DNA from: Chloroflexota bacterium
Lineage (GTDB): Bacteria; Chloroflexota; Anaerolineae; Promineifilales; Promineifilaceae
Assembly (NCBI GenBank): GCA_024278255.1
Contig: JAJRTP010000201.1
Span: 1-8,583, forward strand
Length of the DNA stretch: 8,583 nucleotides
Reading direction: 5' to 3'
The position numbers and the translations under genes were made by a program. Below the pieces are notes generated by a model. The model saw only the letters and a program-made list of their open reading frames with translations, made no database searches and had not been told where the DNA came from. Shown piece after piece: positions 1 to 7,100 of the stretch. Every line of letters begins with the position of its first letter. Position 1 is the first letter of the stretch.

Positions 1-642
1 GCGAAAAAGAAAAAGCCGGGCGAATGGATTATTCACCCTAAACTGTTTTTTACCCGCCTGCAGGAAATGCGCGCACCGACAAAAGCCGAACTGGATGCGG
101 CTGCGCCGCAGCACACCATTTTTGCCAGCAACACTTCCAGTTTGAGTATTGCCGCGCTGGCCATCTCTACCCAACGGACGGATAAATTTCTGGGCCTGCA
201 TTTCTTCAACCCGGCGCACATTATGAAGCTGGTGGAGGTGATTACGGGGGATGATACCAGTGAGGAAACGCTGAATATCTGTCTGGCTTTTGTCAAACGG
301 TTGGGGAAAACGGCCGTCCTCTGCCAGGATACGCCGGCCTTTATAGTGAATCGGGTGGCACGGCCGTTTTATGGGGAGGCGTTTCGTTCTCTGGGCGAAA
401 ATATGGCCGATGCGCCCACCATTGACAAATTAATGAAATCCATTGGCTTCCGCATGGGGCCGTTTGAGTTGATTGATCTGATTGGCGCCGACGTTAATCT
501 GGCGGTGACCCAATTGGTTTACGACGCTTATTACCAGGAACCAAAATACCGGCCCCATCCCATCCAGCGGCACATGGTGGAAGGCGGCCGTTTGGGGCGC
601 AAAACAGGCCGTGGTTTTTATGATTATAAAGGGGAAGGGTGA
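1..642 (+). CDS. 3-hydroxyacyl-CoA dehydrogenase, C-terminal part (5' end outside the window or disrupted)
   Basis: This enzyme oxidises L-3-hydroxyacyl-CoA to 3-ketoacyl-CoA with NAD+, in fatty-acid beta-oxidation or butanoyl-CoA metabolism in the cytoplasm. The frame is open from base 1 to TGA at 640-642. Counting from the ATG at 67, the end of the Rossmann domain is seen as SNTSSLSI (residues 21-28). It is followed by LHFFNP with the catalytic His45, KLVEVI with Glu57 and FIVNR with Asn95. The C-terminal dimerisation domain has MGPFELIDLIG and ends in the typical LGRKTGRGFYDY. Family members are about 280-300 residues, so the dinucleotide-binding GxGxxG half is missing here. The first ~25 codons (Lys-rich, then PGEWIIHPKLFF) do not resemble the expected strand and helix before SNTSS. 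An upstream frameshift, a junction or an internal start at 67 are all possible. The family call is firm; the substrate chain length (PaaH/Hbd type) is not known. Confidence 0.88.
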   Translation, partial: AKKKKPGEWIIHPKLFFTRLQEMRAPTKAELDAAAPQHTIFASNTSSLSIAALAISTQRTDKFLGLHFFNPAHIMKLVEVITGDDTSEETLNICLAFVKRLGKTAVLCQDTPAFIVNRVARPFYGEAFRSLGENMADAPTIDKLMKSIGFRMGPFELIDLIGADVNLAVTQLVYDAYYQEPKYRPHPIQRHMVEGGRLGRKTGRGFYDYKGEG

Positions 643-646
643 CTAG

Positions 647-1483
647 ATGGAACAGTGGGGTGTAGTTTGGCTTTGGCTGCAAAATCAGGGTCTAACAATT
701 TTGTTGATCCTCATAGGCACAATAGCGGTCTATTTTCTGTGGAAATACACTGTCAGATTGTTTGCCAGCCGGATTCAGGCGTTAGACGATGAAGAAGGGA
801 GCGATTTAGACAAGCGGACGGCGACTATCTCCCGCGTCCTGAAAAGCAGCGGCGTCATTGTGATTCTGGGCACGTCCCTCCTGATGATTTTGACGGAATT
901 GGGCATCCCTATCGCGCCGATGCTGGCTAGTGTGGGCGTTTTTAGTCTGGCCGCCGGCATGGGAGCCAAGACGCTGGTTCAGGACATCATTAGCGGTCTG
1001 TTTGTACTCATCGAGAATCAGTACACTATTGATGACGTGGTGGATATTGGCGGTGTGCGGGGTGTGGTAGAGAAGATGACGCTGCGGGTCACAGTTGTCC
1101 GGGATATAGCGGGCACAGTTCACATCATTCCTAATGGGGAAATTCGCCAGGTATCCAATCTGACGCCGGACTGGTCACGGGCGATTGTGGATGTGGGCAT
1201 TACGTATGACGATGATGTGGATAAGGCGATCCGGGTTTTGCAGGAGATTGGGGCCGTGGCGGCAGAGGATGAGGCGGTCAAGGTCAAATTGCTGGAAACG
1301 GCCGTTGTCACCGGCGTGGAAGGATTAGACGATTGGTCCATCCGCCTGCGCATCATGGTAAAAACAAAACCCGGCGAACAGTGGAACGTACAGCGTTGGC
1401 TGCGTCGCCAAATCCGGCTGGTCTTTGCCCAGGAAGGTGTGGAACTGGCCTTCCCCCGCCAGGATGTGAAACTGGTTCAGTAG
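647..1483 (+). CDS. MscS-family small-conductance mechanosensitive ion channel
   Basis: This is a tension-gated membrane channel that releases solutes on hypo-osmotic shock; MscS channels are homoheptamers. At 278 residues it is close to E. coli MscS (286). Hydrophobic segments are seen at about residues 15-36 (TM1), 67-93 (TM2) and 94-122 (TM3). The pore helix carries the small-residue pattern SLAAGMGAKTLVQDIISG (100-117). The beta-domain follows with DVVDIGGVRGVVEKMTLRVT, HIIPNGEIRQVSN (159-171) and a C-terminal alpha/beta domain with ITYDDDVDKAIRVL. The ATG at 647 is preceded by the purine-rich GGGGAAGGG at 631-639, inside the last codons of the dehydrogenase gene, with only 4 bases between the stop and this start. 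That spacing suggests a shared transcript and translational coupling. The TAG stop lies inside the first heptamer of the repeat array that follows. The arrangement resembles short YkuT-like channels; the assignment is confident, the paralogue type is not. Confidence 0.93.
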   Translation: MEQWGVVWLWLQNQGLTILLILIGTIAVYFLWKYTVRLFASRIQALDDEEGSDLDKRTATISRVLKSSGVIVILGTSLLMILTELGIPIAPMLASVGVFSLAAGMGAKTLVQDIISGLFVLIENQYTIDDVVDIGGVRGVVEKMTLRVTVVRDIAGTVHIIPNGEIRQVSNLTPDWSRAIVDVGITYDDDVDKAIRVLQEIGAVAAEDEAVKVKLLETAVVTGVEGLDDWSIRLRIMVKTKPGEQWNVQRWLRRQIRLVFAQEGVELAFPRQDVKLVQ

Positions 1484-1564
1484 TCAGTGTTCAGTAATTA
1501 GTGTGCAGTATTCAGTGTTCAGTAGCGTTTCACTGGATACTGAATACTGCACACTGAATACTAT
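1477..1564. repeat. Inverted array of degenerate 7-base repeats (consensus TCAGTRT)
   Basis: From 1477 the sequence reads in exact 7-base steps: TCAGTAG, TCAGTGT, TCAGTAA, TTAGTGT, GCAGTAT, TCAGTGT, TCAGTAG (to 1525). After an 11-base spacer (1526-1536) four more heptamers follow in the opposite orientation: ATACTGA, ATACTGC, ACACTGA, ATACTAT (1537-1564). The array fills the whole space between the two convergent genes. Its outermost units contain both stop codons, TAG of mscS at 1481-1483 and TAG of the minus-strand gene at 1561-1563. Tandem heptamers of this kind resemble the short tandemly repeated repetitive sequences known from cyanobacteria; that comparison is by style only, not by sequence. 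Confidence 0.85.
1498..1557. terminator. Long convergent-gene hairpin, possible bidirectional terminator
   Basis: The two arms of the heptamer array pair over 26 positions, 1498-1523 with 1532-1557. A perfect 17-bp core, AGTGTGCAGTATTCAGT at 1500-1516, pairs with 1539-1555. There are three G-T wobbles and an 8-base loop (1524-1531). The stem begins 15 bases after the mscS stop and, read from the other strand, 3 bases after the stop of the pseudo-phosphatase gene, so it is placed to end or protect both transcripts. Neither side has a run of T after the stem, so it is not a textbook intrinsic terminator. The stem is certain as sequence; the function is inferred. Confidence 0.5.
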
Positions 1565-3687
1565 TCCTGCGTTGCTGTGTAAACCGAATCCCCTTTGGTC
1601 ACAAAAATACGCAGGGGTGTTTCGGCTACGTCGAAGCTGCTGATGTTGCTGAACAGTTCCTCGCCGTTGGGGCCGGTCGCCCGGTATTGGGCTAAAACCT
1701 GCCCGGTAGGACGACTGACCTGGACGATACGGCCGTTCCCCGCATCCGCAATAAAAATAGAGGCGTTCAAACCCCGGCCAATAATTTTGGCGGCTGTGGG
1801 ATTGAGCAAAGGCACATTCAGGCCGCTTTTCAGCAAATCCTCTTCCGTCCATTGGATGCGGCCGGAGCGGGTGTCGTAATAACGGATACGGCCGTCTTCA
1901 TACAAAAGCATCAGGCTGCCATCCCCGCTGAAAATGTCAAAATCAATGACCTTGTCCAGTTCCGGGTTGTCACCCTCGTCGAAAACAATCACCCGGTCAT
2001 CCGCTTTGGCAATAAAATCATCCCCGTCGGGGAAATATTTCCAGATGACTTGGGCCGCCGGGTCTAAAATGTAGAGCCGCTCGTCAAACGTGGCGATGTC
2101 GGTGGGGACGCGCCATTCGCTGGACAAATCCAGGGGCACGGCAAATGTATTGTCATAGCCAGGTTGGAAGGTGAGCAGCGCGCCATTGCCATCCAGCATA
2201 GCCAGCCCCTCACGGCTGACAGAATTGCCTTCCGGCCGCCACATAATGTCAATTATTTTTCCGGCCACGTGATTCCCGATAGCCTGCCCCTGGAATAGAA
2301 GTTGCAAAGGAGCCACATTTCCCGTGTCCAGATAGGTTTCGTCCGTATCGTGTTCGTAAACAAAGCCGTTGAGCCGGTCGTAAGTGTACACGTCCCCCTC
2401 GGTGCCGGGACGCAGGACGATGGCGGCCAGGTCGGTGTTCTCTGTGGTGTATTGGTAGAAGAGATTGGCGTCCAGCCGGGTGATTTGGTCCAGAACGTCC
2501 AGGCGGTCTCTGGCAATCTGGCGCATTTGGTTTACCTGCTCATCGCCGGGGCGCAGTTGGGTCTCTGCTTCCTGGGCCAGCCCCAAGACTTCATTGTAGA
2601 GGCGGCGGGCGTCGGCTTCGTCTGTCATCTCTTCGGCCTGGCCCAGCTTTTGCCCCATCTCCGCTTTGACGGCGGCCAGTTGCTGCACCTGGCCGCGCTG
2701 CAAGTAGACGCCGGACACGATAGCGGCCATGAGCAGGGGGATGATGATGGCGATGAGCGTGGGGATGGCCCAGTTGATTTTCTCCTCTTCGTCTTCGTCG
2801 CCGCCGGACGGCCGTAACCGGGTCAATAGTTCTGCCAGCCAGCCGGTAAAGCCAGCCAACCCCAAAGCCGCCCCGGCTCCGGCGCGTCGGGCTGTCGTTT
2901 CCAGCCCTTTTCGGTTTGGCGGGGCTGCGGCTACGGCCGTTTGACGCTGTGGTTGGGTCTGGGGCACGGCCGTATCCGATTGTGCAGCCGGCGGCGTAAT
3001 TTCCAGCATATCCAGCGGCACGTCTGCGCCAAATTCTACCAGCAGCAGCTGCCCCGATTCCGGGCCGACGAGACCGGCCAGCACTTCCAGGCCCTCTTCG
3101 ATGGGGGTGTCTACCATGACGGCCGTAAAATCGGCCGTCGCCAAATGAGCCAGACGCGGGTCGCCCAGCAGCAGCGTATCCCCTGATTGCAGCCGGTGAT
3201 GAAAATAGCGGATGTCCAGCCCGCTGCTGCGCCCCATAGGGGTGATGTGCTCCGGTTCTTGGGGCGGCAGCCGTTCAATGCCAAAATTGTGGCCCACCAA
3301 AGCCCAGGATTCGCCCGTCTGGAGGGTGAACAGTTCTTCACCGCGGAAAGCGGCGCAGGTAATGGCTCCTTCGCGGGGCGGCCCTGACTGGCTGAGGTTG
3401 TGGCGCAGGAGATATTGGTTGGCTTCCAGCACCGCTTTACGCAGGGCGGCGGTGACGCTGCCACTGGTTTTGTAAAATTGCTGGCTGATGACCTGGAGGA
3501 TGTTTTGGCTGAGTACGGCCGTATCTTCTCCGGAACCGCTCAACGTGAGATGGACAAATAAAGAGTCGTGTGCCCGGCTGTGCGCTGCTTTGGCTGGGGC
3601 AGCTCGCGCCAGTAATCCCGGCGCCGGCGACTCCTGTAAAACTCCGTCCACAATATTGAGTTGTCCTGAAACGGCTTGTAATTCCAT
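1561..3687 (-). CDS. Membrane-anchored pseudo-PP2C / propeller-like protein of unknown function
   Basis: I do not recognise a named family. Numbering from the ATG at 3687 (708 residues), the first ~230 residues follow the order of a PP2C-type phosphatase fold. AHDSLFVHL (39-46) sits where RxxNED is expected, TGESWALV (124-131) replaces the GDSRAY strand, and SGDTLLLGDPRL (168-179) replaces GDxLLLCSDGL. The acidic DG metal-binding motifs are not seen, so catalysis is doubtful. A Pro/Ala/Gln-rich linker (about 232-300) and an acidic GGDEDEEEK patch lead to one membrane helix (about 304-326). A helical stalk follows (to about 395), then a beta-rich domain with propeller-like strands such as LYILDPAAQVIWKY, GRIRYYDTRSGRIQW and IFIADAGNGRIVQV. 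The inferred topology is N-inside with the propeller outside. The start is uncertain: a TTG at 3696 would add three residues, and no clear ribosome binding site is seen before either. The gene runs divergently from rpoC and convergently with mscS. A sensor or scaffold role is possible but unproven. Confidence 0.8.
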   Translation of the reverse strand: MELQAVSGQLNIVDGVLQESPAPGLLARAAPAKAAHSRAHDSLFVHLTLSGSGEDTAVLSQNILQVISQQFYKTSGSVTAALRKAVLEANQYLLRHNLSQSGPPREGAITCAAFRGEELFTLQTGESWALVGHNFGIERLPPQEPEHITPMGRSSGLDIRYFHHRLQSGDTLLLGDPRLAHLATADFTAVMVDTPIEEGLEVLAGLVGPESGQLLLVEFGADVPLDMLEITPPAAQSDTAVPQTQPQRQTAVAAAPPNRKGLETTARRAGAGAALGLAGFTGWLAELLTRLRPSGGDEDEEEKINWAIPTLIAIIIPLLMAAIVSGVYLQRGQVQQLAAVKAEMGQKLGQAEEMTDEADARRLYNEVLGLAQEAETQLRPGDEQVNQMRQIARDRLDVLDQITRLDANLFYQYTTENTDLAAIVLRPGTEGDVYTYDRLNGFVYEHDTDETYLDTGNVAPLQLLFQGQAIGNHVAGKIIDIMWRPEGNSVSREGLAMLDGNGALLTFQPGYDNTFAVPLDLSSEWRVPTDIATFDERLYILDPAAQVIWKYFPDGDDFIAKADDRVIVFDEGDNPELDKVIDFDIFSGDGSLMLLYEDGRIRYYDTRSGRIQWTEEDLLKSGLNVPLLNPTAAKIIGRGLNASIFIADAGNGRIVQVSRPTGQVLAQYRATGPNGEELFSNISSFDVAETPLRIFVTKGDSVYTATQE

Positions 3688-3750
3688 GATTGGCAATGTT
3701 TTTTGATGGCTAAAATGCGGCGATACGCCAGAACTCTAACTTTGACCTGA

Positions 3751-3779
3751 AGCATAACATAACCGTTCGTGAACTACAA
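3751..3779 (-). promoter_or_regulatory. Weak candidate promoter for the pseudo-phosphatase gene
   Basis: On the minus strand TTGTAG (3779-3774) and TATGCT (3756-3751) are separated by 17 bases. This matches the sigma70 consensus at three and four positions, and would start transcription about 50-60 bases before the ATG at 3687. The match is poor and could be chance in AT-rich DNA. Confidence 0.25.
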
Positions 3780-3798
3780 TTTTTGGGGACGGCCGTAT

Positions 3799-3827
3799 TT
3801 GACAAATAGATTTCAATATGGCACAAT
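3799..3827 (+). promoter_or_regulatory. Promoter P1 upstream of rpoC (sigma70/SigA type)
   Basis: A perfect -35 box TTGACA (3799-3804) is followed by a 17-base spacer and CACAAT (3822-3827), which matches TATAAT at four of six positions. A TG dinucleotide one base before the -10 box (3819-3820) gives an extended -10. The expected start is near 3834, leaving a leader of about 270 bases before rpoC. The ACGGCCGT octamer at 3789-3796 lies immediately upstream. Confidence 0.6.
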
Positions 3828-3867
3828 GTTCGTTCTGTCTCTTAACGAGATTCTAACCCAAATCTAA

Positions 3868-3895
3868 TTGACGCATTGAGGTTTACCGATATAAT
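3868..3895 (+). promoter_or_regulatory. Promoter P2 upstream of rpoC (sigma70/SigA type)
   Basis: TTGACG (3868-3873), five of six to consensus, is followed after 16 bases by a perfect TATAAT (3890-3895). The expected start is near 3902. This is the better of the two tandem promoters by -10 match. It lies about 200 bases from the rpoC start codon and only about 30 bases before a terminator-like hairpin. Confidence 0.7.
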
Positions 3896-3930
3896 AGAGC
3901 CTCTATGGTTATTGAAGAGTGATTAATGAC

Positions 3931-3966
3931 AAGAGCGTTAGCCTGCCAGGGCTACACGCTCTTTTT
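3931..3966 (+). terminator. Intrinsic-terminator-like hairpin in the rpoC leader
   Basis: AAGAGCGT (3931-3938) pairs with ACGCTCTT (3956-3963), and the stem continues with TAGCC (3939-3943) against GGCTA (3950-3954). One C is bulged at 3955 and the loop is the six bases 3944-3949. The descending arm runs into five T (3962-3966), giving the form of a rho-independent terminator for rightward transcription. On the opposite strand no T run follows. It lies downstream of P1 and P2 and upstream of rpoC, so it would act as an attenuator or end a short leader RNA of about 65 or 130 bases. Confidence 0.65.
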
Positions 3967-4090
3967 CCGTGTTTACGCACCTTTAAGTCCCATCGCCAAT
4001 TCTATATCTTATATTCGCGGACGGGTGTTTATTATTTTTTGATTTTATGGCAGACAACAAACTTACAAACGGGCTGGAGCTTTAAAATTT

Positions 4091-4097
4091 TGGAGGT
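4091..4097 (+). promoter_or_regulatory. Strong ribosome binding site of rpoC
   Basis: TGGAGGT matches the anti-Shine-Dalgarno end of 16S rRNA well. The core GGAGG (4092-4096) leaves seven bases before the GTG at 4104. No ATG or other start in this frame is equally well placed, so this site decides the start codon. Confidence 0.88.
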
Positions 4098-4103
4098 TAC
4101 CTG

Positions 4104-7100
4104 GTGGAGACAACAGATTTTCGTTCATTACGTATTAGTGTAGCATCCCCGGATCAGATTCGTTCCTGGTCATATGGGGAAGTAACCAAACCGGAGACCA
4201 TTAACTATCGCCGGTTGCGCCCGGAAAAAGACGGCTTGTTTTGTGAAGCCATTTTTGGCCCGACCCGCGATTGGCAATGTTATTGCGGTAAATATAAAAA
4301 TATCCGTTACCGCGGCATTGTTTGTGATAAATGCGGCGTCGAAGTAACTCGTTCCTCCGTCCGGCGTGAGCGGATGGGGCACATCACCCTGGCGGCGCCG
4401 GTTGCCCACGTCTGGTATACCCGCCGTGTCCCCAGCCATATGGGCTTGCTCCTGAACGTATCCCGGCGCAATTTGGACCGCGTACTCTATTTTGCCCAAT
4501 ACGTGATTACATCTGTTGACGAAGAGGCCCGGCAGAGAGCGCTCGACCGTTTGGAAAAAGAACTGGAAGAGGCTGAGTTGAAGCTGGAAGAAGAACTTCT
4601 GACTGAGATCGGCGATGCTACTTCTGAGGTTCAACTGCGTTTGGCTGATCTTGAGAGTGAATTGCTGGTACTCAATGAAACTTTTGATGATCGGTTGGCA
4701 GAATTGACGGATGAAGTTGTACGTGAGGCCAAGGCCACAGAACAGCGTCTGGACAATCTAAAAAAAGCAAAAGCTAAAGAAGATATTGTTTTGTGGGACC
4801 AGGTGATCGTCAGTAAGGGCGAGAAAGTTGGCAAAGAACACAGCGTCATGGTGCAAGAGATCACGACCGAGCGCCTGAACGATGTGCAGAAAGATCATGA
4901 AGAAGGACACGAAAGCCAGATAGCTGCCCTGCAAAAGGAAATTGAGGAACTTCGTGCTGAAACCAGCGCTGTTGGTAGTGATATGCGTGATGAGCTGCTG
5001 GTAAAGCTGACACGGCTGCGCCAACAGGCCCAAACCAACCGGGAACAACTGGAAAGTCTGGAACCGATGGCCTTCCTGAATGAAAATGATTACCGGGAGC
5101 TAAAGAGTAAGTTTGGCAATGTTTTCCGGGCTGACATGGGCGCTGAAGCGTTGTACGACGTTCTGAAGAAGATGGACCTGGAAAAATTGTCCCGCGATTT
5201 GTGGCGGGAAGTGCGCACCACACGTTCCAAACAAGCGGCCAAGCGGGCCACCAAACGTTTGGAAGTGGTGGAAGCCCTGCGCCGCAGCGGCAACCGGCCG
5301 GAGTGGATGATTATGACGGTGCTGCCGGTCATTCCGCCTGATTTACGGCCGATGGTGCAGTTGGATGGCGGCCGTTTTGCCACCTCTGACCTGAATGATT
5401 TGTACCGCCGCGTGATTAACCGGAATAATCGTTTGAAGCGGCTGCTGGAATTGGGCGCGCCGGATGTGATTGTGCGCAATGAAAAGCGGATGCTTCAGGA
5501 AGCAGTTGATAGCCTGATTGATAACAGCCAGCGGGGTAAGGCGCTCAGCCGCCGCGGCCGGCGTGAATTGAAATCGCTGTCTGATATGCTCAAGGGCAAG
5601 AAGGGCCGTTTCCGCCGCAACTTGTTGGGTAAGCGGGTGGATTATTCTGGTCGTTCGGTGATTGTAGTGGGGCCGCAGTTGAAATTGGGCCAATGTGGTT
5701 TGCCCAAGGTGATGGCGCTGGAGTTGTTCCGGCCGTTTGTTATCAGCAAGCTGGTAGAATATGGTTACGCCAGTAATGTGAAGGGAGCGCGCCGTTTTAT
5801 TGAGCGGCAGCCACCGGAAGTGTGGGAAGTGCTGGAAGAGGTCATTCAGGGACGGCCGATTTTGTTGAACCGTGCCCCGACGCTGCATCGCCTGGGTATT
5901 CAGGCATTCATGCCGCAGCTTGTGGAAGGGAAGGCTATCCAACTGCATCCGCTGGTCTGCGCGGCGTTTAATGCGGATTTTGACGGCGATCAGATGGCGG
6001 TTCATGTGCCACTCTCTGAGAAAGCGGTGACGGAAGCGAAAGAGCTGATGATGGCTACGAAGAATTTGCTGAAGCCGGCCGATGGTCAGCCGATTGTTGG
6101 CCCTTCCAAAGATATGGTGCTAGGGGTTTATTATCTGACGTTGATGCGTGACGGCCGTAAAGGTGAAGGCCAGATATTCGGCACGATGGAAGAAGTAGAG
6201 ACAGCTTATGCGTTGGACTACGTAGACATTCACGCCAAAATCAAGCTGGAAACATACACCTACTTCAAAGAAGATCACAACCGCTACGCCGACAACAAAC
6301 CGCGCCGCCGCATCATCGAGACATCTCCCGGCCGGGTGTTGTTCAATATGGTTCTGCCCGAAGAATTTCAGTTTGTGAACCGGGTGCTGGACAAAGGCGG
6401 CGTCAACTCGCTCATCAATCGTGTTTACCGCCGTTTAGGCGATGAAGCGACGATTGAATTGGCAGATAATATCAAATCCATTGGTTTCAAATATGCTACC
6501 CGTTCCGGCACAACCATTGCCGTGGCTGATCTGACCATTCCTGAAGAGCGGCAAGAGATTCTGGACAATGCTTTGCAGCGGGTCAATGAAATTGACCGGC
6601 AGTACCGGCGTGGTCTTTTGACTGAGGACGAACAGTATCAACGCACGATTGAACAATGGAATGACGCTAAAGACAGAGTGGAGAAGGCGGTACGGGATGC
6701 GATGGATCCGGCCAGCCCCATTGCGGTAATGGCCTTGTCTGGCGCCGGTAAAGGTGGTTTTGGCCCCATTACTCAGTTGGCCGGTATGCGCGGCTTGATG
6801 GCTGACCCGCAGGGCAAGATTATTCCAGTACCGATCCAGTCTAACTTCCGCCAGGGGTTGGATACACTGGAATATTTCATCTCTACGCATGGCGCCCGGA
6901 AAGGTTTGGCCGACACGGCGCTGCGGACTGCGGACGCCGGTTATCTGACCCGTCGTCTGGTAGACATTGCTCAGGATATGATTGTCATGGAAGAGGATTG
7001 TGGCACATCCAAGGGTATCTGGATTCGTCGCTCTGAAAACTTTGGCAAGCAGACGTTGGCGGAACGTGTTTTGGGCCGGGTGGCGGCTGAACCTGTTATT

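Larger units (their letters stand above)
3688..4103. other. Divergent intergenic region and rpoC leader
   Basis: This 416-base stretch separates the pseudo-phosphatase gene (leftward) from rpoC (rightward) and is clearly more AT-rich than its flanks. It holds one ACGGCCGT octamer (3789-3796), two rightward promoter candidates, one weak leftward promoter candidate, a terminator-like hairpin and the rpoC ribosome binding site. No convincing protein gene is seen. Between the hairpin (3966) and the ribosome binding site (4091) I find no further clear signal, only a loose TATATT at 4010-4015 without a matching -35. Confidence 0.8.

Noticed and set aside
2302..2817. A 171-codon plus-strand frame opposite the pseudo-phosphatase gene
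   Set aside because: The minus-strand frame has a membrane helix, stalk and propeller-like strands that make sense as one protein. The plus frame is Val/Gly/Leu-rich with no motif and no ribosome binding site.
3765..3774. Short palindrome GTTCGTGAAC as a possible LexA-like operator
   Set aside because: The spacing (GTTC-2-GAAC) is not the GAAC-4-GTTC of known Gram-positive-type LexA boxes, and a single 10-base palindrome in AT-rich DNA is weak evidence.
3919..4143. A 74-codon frame beginning with GTG that overlaps the start of rpoC
   Set aside because: It runs through the terminator hairpin and into rpoC in another frame, has no good ribosome binding site, and its residues show no domain character.
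5343..6005. A 220-codon minus-strand frame opposite rpoC
   Set aside because: It is antisense to the clamp-helix and active-site region, has His/Gln-rich shadow composition and matches no family I recognise.
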